Of a stretch of 64,000 bases of DNA, positions 42,031-50,794 are shown in pieces. The notes below the pieces were generated by a model. That model ran no database searches. It had not been told where the DNA came from and was given only the letters and a program-made list of their open reading frames with translations. The number at the start of each line of letters is the position of its first letter. Within the stretch, counting starts at the first letter, position 1. The position numbers and the translations under genes are program-made. The stretch comes from Clostridia bacterium (GTDB taxonomy: Bacteria > Bacillota > Clostridia > Lachnospirales > Cellulosilyticaceae). The stretch lies in NCBI GenBank assembly GCA_029239755.1, contig JARBUI010000009.1:52775-116774 (forward strand), written 5' to 3'.

Positions 42031-42064
42031 TAAAAAAGTGGGCAGGCACTTAAGACCTGCCGCT
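42031..42064 (-). terminator. terminator downstream of asnB; one copy of a repeated hairpin
   Basis: Minus strand AGCGGCAGGTCTTAAGTGCCTGCCCACTTTTTTA. Confidence 0.8.
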
Positions 42065-42096
42065 ACTAGGGAACGAGATAATGGAAGAGATATGAG

Positions 42097-43935
42097 CTAA
42101 ATCAGCTTAACTTTGTATTCTTCGAGCCAAATATTGAACTGAACCAAGTAAGCGATAAGCTGCGGACCTGTCATGAGCTGACCAAACCAAGGCTTTTTAT
42201 AGGCAGCGCCTTTAGTAGCAATAAGTTCACACACAAAGGCAGTATCAATAATATCTAAGAGCGGTGAAGCGGGATTATCAAGGATAGTCTGCATCATACT
42301 ACACACTAAGTCTGTATAAATAGGATTATGTGTTTTGGGATAAGGGCTCTTTTTACGATAAATGATATCTTCAGGCAATATGCCTTGTAGGCATTTTCTA
42401 AGGAGTCCTTTTTCCCTGCCCTCGTAAAACTTGTATTCATTAGGTAAGTTGAAAGCATATTCTACTAATCTATAATCAGCAAAAGGGACTCTTACTTCTA
42501 AGCTGTTTGCCATGCTCATTCTGTCTTTACGATTTAATAGGTTGACCATAAACCATTTCAGATTGAGATAAAAGAGTTCCCGCATCCGATAGGTCTCCTT
42601 GCTTTCCCCTTCGAGATGGGGAACTTCTTTAAGACTTGTCAGGTAATTTTCATTTACTATTTCATGAATAGGTAAGTCTTTAAATTCCGGGGAAAGAATA
42701 GATCTTCTGCTTGTTATAAAATTTGACCAAGGAAAAGTAGGCAAGTTCATTAACTCGGGCCTTGTATACCAAGGATACCCGCCAAATAGTTCATCAGCAC
42801 ATTCACCAGATAAGCCAATAACAAAATCCTTTCTTATTTCTTTGCTGAATAAAAACAGAGAAGAATCTATATCCGCCATGCCAGGAAGATCACGGGCGAT
42901 GACAGCATCTTTAAGGGCAAGTGCCAGTTCTTCATGATTAATAATATAACTTCTGTGATCACTGCCTATAAATTCAGCCATTTGAAGTGCCCAATACTGG
43001 TCAGAGGTAGGCTGAAATAAGGTAGATTTGAAATGCTTATCATTATCTTCGTAGTCAAGAGAATAGGTGGTCAAGACTTTGTTTTTCTTTTTATAGCAAT
43101 TGGCTGCTATGGCGGATATAGCGGATGAGTCAAGGCCTCCAGACAAGAAAGTACAAAGAGGTACGTCGCCTACCAACTGCCTTTCAATAGCATCTACAAG
43201 TAAAGACTTAAGGTGCTCTGAAGCTTCTTCAAGGGACTCTTTATTTTCAGCGGGAGTAAGCTTCCAATATTCTTTGCTTGTAATCCCGTCAGGACGAACA
43301 ATCATAAGATAGGCTGGAGGGATTTCCTGGATATCTTTAAATACGCCGCTGCCTGGTTTTACGGCAGGACCAAGAGCAAAGATTTCAGTAAGCCCATCTT
43401 TATCAATAATAGGTTCCACATAGGGATGTGCTAAAATCGTCTTAATTTCGGAACCAAAAATAAAAGATGATCCTTTAATACTATAAAAAAGTGGTTTGAC
43501 ACCTAATGGATCTCTCACTAAGAGTACTTGATTTTCTTTTTCATCAAAAACAGCAAAAGCAAAGATACCGTTTAGTTTTTTGACGCAGTCAATGCCCCAG
43601 CACATATAGGAGGTTAATAGGACTTCTGTATCTGAGTAAGAATCAAAACTAAAACCTTTTTCTTTAAGTTCCATTCGGATGTCATCTGTATTATATAATT
43701 CACCATTATAAATAAGCGTATATTTATAACCGTTCAAAATTTTTGTCATAGGTTGTTTGCCACCGTCAGGGTCTACAACCACGAGCCTTCTGTGGCCAAA
43801 AAGAATATGGCGATAGGCTGCGTAACCGTAGCTGTCAGGTCCCCTTAGCTTAAGCGTATCAGTCATTGCTTCGATTGTACTCGTCTGACCTAATATATCG
43901 TGTTTAAAATCAATAAAGCCGGCAATACCACACAT
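42097..43935 (-). CDS. asnB: asparagine synthase (glutamine-hydrolysing)
   Basis: MCGIAGFIDF N-terminal nucleophile Cys; FLSGGLDSSAISAIAA PP-loop. Confidence 0.95.
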   Translation of the reverse strand: MCGIAGFIDFKHDILGQTSTIEAMTDTLKLRGPDSYGYAAYRHILFGHRRLVVVDPDGGKQPMTKILNGYKYTLIYNGELYNTDDIRMELKEKGFSFDSYSDTEVLLTSYMCWGIDCVKKLNGIFAFAVFDEKENQVLLVRDPLGVKPLFYSIKGSSFIFGSEIKTILAHPYVEPIIDKDGLTEIFALGPAVKPGSGVFKDIQEIPPAYLMIVRPDGITSKEYWKLTPAENKESLEEASEHLKSLLVDAIERQLVGDVPLCTFLSGGLDSSAISAIAANCYKKKNKVLTTYSLDYEDNDKHFKSTLFQPTSDQYWALQMAEFIGSDHRSYIINHEELALALKDAVIARDLPGMADIDSSLFLFSKEIRKDFVIGLSGECADELFGGYPWYTRPELMNLPTFPWSNFITSRRSILSPEFKDLPIHEIVNENYLTSLKEVPHLEGESKETYRMRELFYLNLKWFMVNLLNRKDRMSMANSLEVRVPFADYRLVEYAFNLPNEYKFYEGREKGLLRKCLQGILPEDIIYRKKSPYPKTHNPIYTDLVCSMMQTILDNPASPLLDIIDTAFVCELIATKGAAYKKPWFGQLMTGPQLIAYLVQFNIWLEEYKVKLI

Positions 43936-43987
43936 ATTTATACACCTCTTTTAAAATAAGTTTTGGACATGCTGTAAAAAAGCACGA

Positions 43988-44018
43988 CAGGGGACAGCAA
44001 GTGAGCTGTCCCCTTAAG
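43988..44018 (-). terminator. hairpin between glnK-like and asnB
   Basis: AGGGGACAGC-TCACTT-GCTGTCCCCT on the minus strand, T run a few nt downstream. Confidence 0.6.
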
Positions 44019-44029
44019 TTTATGTTATT

Positions 44030-44377
44030 TTATAAGGCTTTAACACCTTGTTCTCCTGTACGTACCTTAATGACATCTTCTACAGGGTAGATGAAGATTT
44101 TACCATCTCCTATTTTACCTGTTCTAAGTACTTTAATTGCGGTATCTACAACAAGCTGAACTGGTACTTCGCATACACAAATCTCAAGTTTTACTTTAGG
44201 AAGTAAGTCCATTGTTAATTCGTTTCCACGATAGACTTCAGTCTTCCCTTTTTGGTTACCGCATCCTAGTACCTGATAAACTGTCATACCTGTAATGCCA
44301 ATTTCATTTAGAGCGTCTTTGAGGTCATCAAATTTACTCTGTCTTGTAATAATATCTATCTTAGTTATTCTATCCAT
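44030..44377 (-). CDS. P-II family nitrogen regulatory protein
   Basis: GITGMTVYQVLGCGNQKGKTEVYRG...LLPKVKLEICV...TGKIGDGKIFIYPVEDVIKVRTGEQG. Confidence 0.95.
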   Translation of the reverse strand: MDRITKIDIITRQSKFDDLKDALNEIGITGMTVYQVLGCGNQKGKTEVYRGNELTMDLLPKVKLEICVCEVPVQLVVDTAIKVLRTGKIGDGKIFIYPVEDVIKVRTGEQGVKAL

Positions 44378-44412
44378 AATATGCCTCCCTTATACTATAT
44401 TGCATTAAATTG

Positions 44413-45678
44413 TTAAATGACATCTTTTAAATGAGATTTTACTTCGAAATCTGCGTAAGAACTAGATAGACCATGTTCATGTAGGTCAAGACCATCAACT
44501 TCTTCTTCTGCAGAGACTCTAAGTCCGATAGTTTTCTTAATGACAAAGAATACAATTGAGATAGTAATCATTGTCCAAACTGCAACAGCTGCAACACCTA
44601 GAATTTGAACCCCTAAGTATTTAAAGCCGCCGCCGTAGAAAAGGCCACCATCTACAGCAAATAAACCAACGAGTATTGTACCTAAACTACCACAAATACC
44701 ATGAACACCTATAGCTCCAACTGGATCATCAATTTTAAGTTTTTTATCTACAAATTCAATACCAAAGGTTACTGCAAAACCAGCGATAATACCTATTATA
44801 AGAGCTCCTTCGATACTAACAGCATCACAGCCAGCTGTAATAGCAACAAGACCTGCAAGAGAACCGTTAAGGGTCATTGAGACATCAGGTTTTTTGTATC
44901 TTACCCAAGTAATAATCATAGTTGTAAGTGTAGCAGCAGCTGCTGCTAAGTTTGTTGTCATAAAGATGAGAGAGTTTGTTCCTGTATTCATACCTGATAA
45001 TGAAGAACCAGGATTAAAGCCAAACCAACCTAACCAGAGAATAAATACCCCAAGAGCTCCAAGTGTTAAGCTATGACCTGGAATTGCATTAACTTTACCA
45101 GACTTGCTGTATTTACCAATTCGAGGACCAAGGATCATAGCTCCGATAAGAGCTGACCATCCACCAACAGAGTGAACTACCGTTGAACCAGCGAAGTCAT
45201 GGAAGCCAAGACCAGCAAGCCAGCCACCTCCCCAAATCCAGTGGCCGACTACAGGGTAAATAACTGCAGAAATACAAAAGCTATAAACAAGATAAGCAGA
45301 GAATTTAGTTCTTTCTGCCATTGCACCAGATACGATTGTAGCAGCTGTTGCACAGAAGACTGTTTGCCAAATAATAAATGTATTAAGGTCAAGTGCCATC
45401 CATTCTTTTAGAGCTGAAAACTCTCCTTGACTAAGAAGAGCAGGGAGCCCTATAAACCCTCCAATGCTATCCCCAAACATAAGCGAAAAACCAAGGATGT
45501 AAAATATAAGAGATCCTACAACGAAATCCATTAAGTTTTTCATAATAATGTTTCCGGCGTTCTTAGCTCTCGTAAAACCTGTTTCTACCATTGCAAACCC
45601 AGCTTGCATAAAAAATACCAAAGCAGTACCTAATAACACCCAAATAGTATCAATTGCGAGTGTATAATTTTGTTCCAT
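44413..45678 (-). CDS. amt: ammonium transporter
   Basis: TIWVLLGTALVFFMQAGFAMVETGFTRAKNAGNI; DFAGSTVVHSVGGWSALIGA. Confidence 0.97.
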   Translation of the reverse strand: MEQNYTLAIDTIWVLLGTALVFFMQAGFAMVETGFTRAKNAGNIIMKNLMDFVVGSLIFYILGFSLMFGDSIGGFIGLPALLSQGEFSALKEWMALDLNTFIIWQTVFCATAATIVSGAMAERTKFSAYLVYSFCISAVIYPVVGHWIWGGGWLAGLGFHDFAGSTVVHSVGGWSALIGAMILGPRIGKYSKSGKVNAIPGHSLTLGALGVFILWLGWFGFNPGSSLSGMNTGTNSLIFMTTNLAAAAATLTTMIITWVRYKKPDVSMTLNGSLAGLVAITAGCDAVSIEGALIIGIIAGFAVTFGIEFVDKKLKIDDPVGAIGVHGICGSLGTILVGLFAVDGGLFYGGGFKYLGVQILGVAAVAVWTMITISIVFFVIKKTIGLRVSAEEEVDGLDLHEHGLSSSYADFEVKSHLKDVI

Positions 45679-45755
45679 ATTATTAACCTCCTCATTTTAT
45701 AAAGTTTTAATAAGCCGGGCCCATGGATTATTAAAATAAGTTACTTTAATTAAAC

Positions 45756-45806
45756 AAAAAAGGTCTATACATACGTATGAAACGTATATATAGACCTCGT
45801 TGTCTA
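45756..45806 (-). promoter_or_regulatory. leader terminator with alternative hexaloop hairpin upstream of amt (candidate ANTAR-type attenuator)
   Basis: Minus strand: TAGAC-AACGAG-GTCTA overlapping terminator AGGTCTATATATACGT...ACGTATGTATAGACCT-TTTTT. Confidence 0.5.
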
Positions 45807-45839
45807 AAAAGTCATATTTAAATATGTTATTATGGTATT

Positions 45840-45869
45840 ATAATAGTCACTATGAAGCTCATTTGTCAA
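45840..45869 (-). promoter_or_regulatory. putative promoter of amt
   Basis: Minus strand TTGACA-18 nt-TATTAT. Confidence 0.5.
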
Positions 45870-46012
45870 CATTTTTTTTTGATAATTTTAAAAAAGTTAT
45901 AGCATATGAAAAATATATCCATTACAATAATAATATAAACATGTATTTTATTAGTGTTTGAAGCAGGTGTATAATAGACGTAGGGAGTAGGTACAGTAGG
46001 AGGGCTTGAAAA

Positions 46013-47119
46013 ATGGAATTTACATATAGGATGCCAACAAAAATACTTATGGGAAAAAATGCAGTATTAAAGAACAAGCATGAGTTTTTGGGATATGGCA
46101 AAAAGGCTTTAATTGTAACCGGAAAAAATTCAGCTAAAATAACAGGTGCACTTGAGGATGTGACAAACACACTCAAGGAGATGAATATAGCCTATGCTAT
46201 TTTTGATAGAATAGAAGAAAATCCGTGTACAAAAACGATAGAAGAAGCTGCAAGTTTTGGAAAAACTGAAGAAGCGGAGTTTATAATAGGTATAGGAGGC
46301 GGGTCACCGCTGGATGCTTCTAAGGCTATTGGGATCATGATTAAAAATAAGCATTTAACAGAGGAAACCTTATTTTCTGAAAAAAAGTTTGAAAGTATTC
46401 CAGTACTGGCGGTACCGACGACTGCGGGGACCGGGAGTGAAACAACACCTTATGCCATTTTAACTGATCATAGGGCAAAAACAAAAAGAAATTTAGGGCA
46501 AATTGTTTTTTGTAAGGCAGCCTTTTTAGATGCAAAATATACAGAGAAAGCACCCTATGACATCACAGTTAACACAGCCTTAGATGCTATGACTCACCTA
46601 GTAGAGGGTTATCTTAATACCAACAGTACCTATTTAAGTGACATGCTGGCTGAAAAGGGGCTGACTTTATGGGGGGAGTGTGTACCATCCCTTTTAGAAG
46701 CAGACTTTGATTTTGAGATAAGAGAAAAGCTCATGCTGGCTTCAAGTATAGGAGGAATGGCAATCGCTAATACAGGGACGTCTCTGCCACATGGAATGGG
46801 ATATGCCCTTACTTATTTTAAAGGGGTTCCCCATGGGCTTGCTAATGCTTTATTATTTAAGGCATACTTAAGATGTTTCGAAAATAAGAGCAAAGTAGAA
46901 AAGGTTTATAAACTATTAGGATTTGGTTCTGGAGAAGAGTTTGAAGAATTTTTATTAAAAATGCTTCATGCAGATATAGTTGTTTCTAGAGAAGAAATTG
47001 AGGGTTGGAGTGAAGCGATGTGCAGTAATACAGCAAAACTTAAAAATCATCCTGAGCTAGTAGCCTATGAAACCATTTATAATATTTATGAGCAGAGTTT
47101 AAGCGTCAATAAGGGTTAA
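46013..47119 (+). CDS. iron-containing alcohol dehydrogenase
   Basis: GIGGGSPLDASKAIGIM; VPTTAGTGSETT; LPHGMGYALT/VPHGLANALL His ligands. Confidence 0.93.
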   Translation: MEFTYRMPTKILMGKNAVLKNKHEFLGYGKKALIVTGKNSAKITGALEDVTNTLKEMNIAYAIFDRIEENPCTKTIEEAASFGKTEEAEFIIGIGGGSPLDASKAIGIMIKNKHLTEETLFSEKKFESIPVLAVPTTAGTGSETTPYAILTDHRAKTKRNLGQIVFCKAAFLDAKYTEKAPYDITVNTALDAMTHLVEGYLNTNSTYLSDMLAEKGLTLWGECVPSLLEADFDFEIREKLMLASSIGGMAIANTGTSLPHGMGYALTYFKGVPHGLANALLFKAYLRCFENKSKVEKVYKLLGFGSGEEFEEFLLKMLHADIVVSREEIEGWSEAMCSNTAKLKNHPELVAYETIYNIYEQSLSVNKG

Positions 47120-47262
47120 TAAACCTTGCAAGAAGTTATAATAATTAATTATAGCTCGAAAAATGTGGAAAGTATAAGATGTATGATGTATATTATGTAT
47201 AATAAGAGTATTTTTTTGTATATTTAAGATAGATTGATGTTTGCAGAAGAGAGGTTACTTAT

Positions 47263-48297
47263 ATGCAAAACAATGAGATTACTAAAATTATTATGCCGAT
47301 TACAGAATGTACTCCAGGCATGATTTTACTGCAGCCTATAGTAGATATAGATACAGGAAGTACCATTTTAGGAAAAGACCAATTGCTAACAGAAGACATT
47401 CTGAAGAGGGTTGGAAAGTTTAAACACACTGAAATATGGGTTGGAATTAAACCTGAAGAAAGTTTATGGCAAGTCAAAGAAGAAGTCATGGCAGTTTACG
47501 CAAAATATGTAGCGATGCTTAAGAACATTCTTGGCAGTAGTAAGGAAGAAGTACCGGTACAAATGAATGAAATAGAAGGCCTTGCTAAATGCATTATACA
47601 AGAATTTACTAGTAATTTTAATTTGCTTGCATGTGTGAACTTAGTGAAGGATATGGCTAAAGACATTTATAGACACAGCATTAATGTTACCTTTTTATCC
47701 CTTTTAATTGCCCGTTGGATCAATTACAGTCCTGCTAAACTTAATCAGGTCGTTGTAGCTGCACTCTTGCATGATATTGGAAAAGTAGATATGCCAGAGT
47801 ATCTGTTAAATAAAAAAAATGATTTAACAGTTAAAGAAAAAGTTGAGTTTAGAAGACATCCTATTTATGGATATGAAAAACTTCTTAAGTATAATGAACT
47901 TGATAATGAAGTGCTTAAAGCTGTGCTTACACATCATGAAAGATGTGATGGAAGTGGTTATCCGCTTAATTTAACCGAAGAGAGGATTAATGATGTTTCG
48001 AGGATTATAAGTATAGCAGATGAGTATGATATACTTAGACAATATAAAAATATATTTGACATTGTAAAAACTCTTAAATGCGATATGCTCAGAAAATTTG
48101 ATATCAATATGCTTTTGGAATTTTGTAATAATGTTATTAATTATTATATTGGGGAAGATGTTTTGCTTAGTACAGGAGAAATAGCAGAAGTAGTGTTTAC
48201 TCAGCCACATGCACTTCATAGGCCTATAGTAAAGGTAAAAGAAAAGTATATTGATCTGTATGAAAACGTGCAGATTGAAATAGTAAGGGTTGTATAA
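47263..48297 (+). CDS. HD-GYP domain protein
   Basis: [32 protein letters not shown]. Confidence 0.92.
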   Translation: MQNNEITKIIMPITECTPGMILLQPIVDIDTGSTILGKDQLLTEDILKRVGKFKHTEIWVGIKPEESLWQVKEEVMAVYAKYVAMLKNILGSSKEEVPVQMNEIEGLAKCIIQEFTSNFNLLACVNLVKDMAKDIYRHSINVTFLSLLIARWINYSPAKLNQVVVAALLHDIGKVDMPEYLLNKKNDLTVKEKVEFRRHPIYGYEKLLKYNELDNEVLKAVLTHHERCDGSGYPLNLTEERINDVSRIISIADEYDILRQYKNIFDIVKTLKCDMLRKFDINMLLEFCNNVINYYIGEDVLLSTGEIAEVVFTQPHALHRPIVKVKEKYIDLYENVQIEIVRVV

Positions 48298-48332
48298 AAA
48301 AATGCTAACAGATTAATTAGCATTTTTTTTTG
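48296..48332. terminator. bidirectional terminator
   Basis: AAAATGCTAA...TTAGCATTTT with flanking A and T runs. Confidence 0.8.
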
Positions 48333-48335
48333 TTT

Positions 48336-48710
48336 TTATTCATTTAATAGTTCTGTGACATTTTCTGATACTTCGCTGTCAGAATACTCAGGGGTATAGC
48401 TGATAATCATCTGACTGGATAACGAATTTATATTTTCTATAGGTTTGAAAGCATATTCAAAATAAGCTGTTTCATCAGGAGCTAGATTGCCGACATCTAG
48501 TTCACTTTCGGCAGCATCAAAAGACAGAGCTCCGCGCTGTCTTATAACAGACTTTTCTAATATAGCAATTTCTTTGGCTTTAATGATAAGCTTTAGATTG
48601 TTGATAAAAGTATTCGAGGTATTCGTCATTTTTATCTGTGCTCTGATACAATTATCAGAAGGCGTTATAATGTTTTCGATAACCTCTGAAATTTTTAAAT
48701 TAGCACTCAT
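48336..48710 (-). CDS. conserved small protein with DUF11-like beta-sandwich repeat
   Basis: AGGAGGTGATTTT immediately precedes ATG at 48710 (MSANLKISEVIENIIT...); ORF-table start at 48785 reads back toward the repeat element. Confidence 0.6.
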   Translation of the reverse strand: MSANLKISEVIENIITPSDNCIRAQIKMTNTSNTFINNLKLIIKAKEIAILEKSVIRQRGALSFDAAESELDVGNLAPDETAYFEYAFKPIENINSLSSQMIISYTPEYSDSEVSENVTELLNE

Positions 48711-48769
48711 AAAATCACCTCCTACTATAGTATATTCACTAGGTGGGAAAGTAGTAGACATATTTATTG

Positions 48770-48890
48770 TAGTTGAGGGGCGCACCGAGCGTGAGAGATA
48801 TCTTTTGATGCTCCACGCCTCCCACAGCCAAACCCGAGTCGCCTCAAAAGATATCTCTCACGCCCTGTGCTATCATATACTCCCCTAAAA
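48770..48890 (-). ncRNA. copy A of a two-copy structured element (variable self-complementary arms, conserved 34-nt core)
   Basis: Left arm 48789-48808, core 48810-48843, right arm 48844-48863 (20/20 bp pairing). Core identical to copy B; flanks CGCA and GCTATCAT shared. Confidence 0.6.
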
Positions 48891-49026
48891 TAAATATCAG
48901 AAGTTAAGGAGTAAAGAATAAAACTAAAGATTAAAGAGATAGAATAGAGCATCATCTTTCCCCCACTGCTAAGCGGAACTTCAGAGAGAAAACATAAAGT
49001 ATAAATGATCCCATTGTAATTATAAA

Positions 49027-49057
49027 AAAAGAGGAGGCCTAAAAGTTAGCCTCCCGG
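49027..49057 (-). terminator. Rho-independent terminator of the Cys-rich gene
   Basis: Minus strand GAGGCTAA...TTAGGCCTC-CTC-TTTTTTT. Confidence 0.8.
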
Positions 49058-49071
49058 AAAGGTGAATGAAA

Positions 49072-49302
49072 CTATCTGCCCCAGTAATTGTCGTTATGGC
49101 AGCAACATTTGCAGCATTTATGGCAACAATCATGATCGTCTTCTTCTTCGAATAAATCGTCGAGTAAGTCTTTTACATCTTCTACAAATTCGAGAGCTTC
49201 TTCACATTTTCTTGCACATTTACGTATGCATTTGCCATGATGTCTGCGGCCATTATCAAAGTCTCCCATAACGTCTTCGTTGTTTCTTTTATAATATCCC
49301 AT
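49072..49302 (-). CDS. small Cys/His-rich protein, possibly metal-binding
   Basis: MGYYKRNNEDVMGDFDNGRRHHGKCIRKCARKCEEALEFVEDVKDLLDDLFEEEDDHDCCHKCCKCCCHNDNYWGR; start chosen by GGAAGGGG RBS spacing. Confidence 0.65.
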   Translation of the reverse strand: MGYYKRNNEDVMGDFDNGRRHHGKCIRKCARKCEEALEFVEDVKDLLDDLFEEEDDHDCCHKCCKCCCHNDNYWGR

Positions 49303-49582
49303 ACACATACCCCTTCCAATATTATAAGTTGAGCAGCGCTGCTCTAATTCCATAATATGCACGTAGACAAGAAATGACATTATTTTTTATACAAACTTTA
49401 ATAATAATGTTGATTATTGCAATATTATTGTGATATATGGAATTGGATATATTTCATGAAATGATATATATTGGATGCAATGATGAGCGTAATCTTTTTA
49501 AAGATTGAGGCATAGGCTCGTCATAAATATGTACTTAAAGAATATATATAGTATATGGATAAGCTTGTAGTGGGAGGATGAT

Positions 49583-50638
49583 ATGAAGAAAAAGATCTTG
49601 GTTTTGCAAATAGCCACTATTTTTATTGGGAGCATAGTTGGGGCGGGAGTCTGTTCAGGAAGAGAACTTAATCAGTTTTTTGCAACATATGGCATTGCTG
49701 GATTTTTAGGACTGATTTTGTGCGGCGTACTCTATATGGTACTTGGAAAAGTTATTATCTCTATTACAACGCGTTATCGTGTGAGTTCATATAATGAATT
49801 TGTAGATCTTGTTTGCCCAAAGGTTATCGCAAGATTCATTAACATTATCTTGACGCTTTTTTTACTAAGCAGTACATCAATTATATTAGCTGGCAGCGGA
49901 TCCATCATTAATCAGTATTTTGGAGTACCCAAATGGGTTGGATTTACGATTATGATAGTTATCAGCAGTATATTTTTACTTAGAAATACAGAGGGCTTAT
50001 TTGAAGTTAACAGTATAGTTGTTCCAACTCTTATGATAGTTATGTCAGCAGTCTTTTTTACATATGTTTTTCAAAATCCGTCACATATTACCTACTCTTA
50101 TATGTTCCTTATACCTAGACAAAAGAGTAATCTAATGCTGTCTACTATAGTTTACGTAAGTTTTAACATACTGACTATAATAGGGGTCTTAGTACCCCTA
50201 GCATGTGAAATTCAAAAGCCCAAAGAGATTGTAAAAGGAATTATAGTGGGGAGTATTATACTTACTGTACTTAGTATGTTTATTATGTTTTTAATGCTGG
50301 TGAATCCTTTTTACCCAAAAATGTATGAAGTACCGCTGCTAGCAGTCGCTAATCAAACAAGCAAGCTGCTGCAAATATGTATATTGGGAGTGATGTGGCT
50401 TGAGATGTTTTCATCACAAGTATCTAACATTTATAGTTTATCTCATTTTATGGAGAATAAGTTTAAAATTAAGTATCATACAGCTATATTTTTAGTAGCA
50501 GCCGTAGCAGCTCCTTTTTCGGTTATTGGATTTGCAAAGCTAGTAGAATTTTTGTATCCTTTATATGGGGTACTGAGCTTAGTGTTTTTGATTTATTGCA
50601 TGAGTTTTTACATAAAAACAAGAAAGGCAGGCGCCTAG
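49583..50638 (+). CDS. YkvI-like multi-pass membrane protein
   Basis: ATIFIGSIVGAGVCSGRELNQFFATYGIAGFLGLILCGVLY. Confidence 0.75.
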   Translation: MKKKILVLQIATIFIGSIVGAGVCSGRELNQFFATYGIAGFLGLILCGVLYMVLGKVIISITTRYRVSSYNEFVDLVCPKVIARFINIILTLFLLSSTSIILAGSGSIINQYFGVPKWVGFTIMIVISSIFLLRNTEGLFEVNSIVVPTLMIVMSAVFFTYVFQNPSHITYSYMFLIPRQKSNLMLSTIVYVSFNILTIIGVLVPLACEIQKPKEIVKGIIVGSIILTVLSMFIMFLMLVNPFYPKMYEVPLLAVANQTSKLLQICILGVMWLEMFSSQVSNIYSLSHFMENKFKIKYHTAIFLVAAVAAPFSVIGFAKLVEFLYPLYGVLSLVFLIYCMSFYIKTRKAGA

Positions 50639-50676
50639 GAGCCTGTCTTTACTTATATTTCCTGCTTCACAATAAA

Positions 50677-50704
50677 ATAAGGCAGAAGTAGTCTTCTGCC
50701 TTAT
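50677..50704. terminator. perfect 12-bp hairpin between convergent genes
   Basis: ATAAGGCAGAAG-TAGT-CTTCTGCCTTAT. Confidence 0.7.
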
Positions 50705-50794
50705 ACCTTAAAATCTCGCATGCCTAGCTGAGCATTAAGGATGATACATTTATTATACATGGAATTACATAAATTATCCAGTAAAAAATCCATT

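Noticed and set aside
48487-48888. Plus-strand 133-aa ORF crossing copy A and the opposite gene
   Set aside because: Antisense to a minus-strand gene with a good RBS and runs through the inverted repeat; no family similarity.
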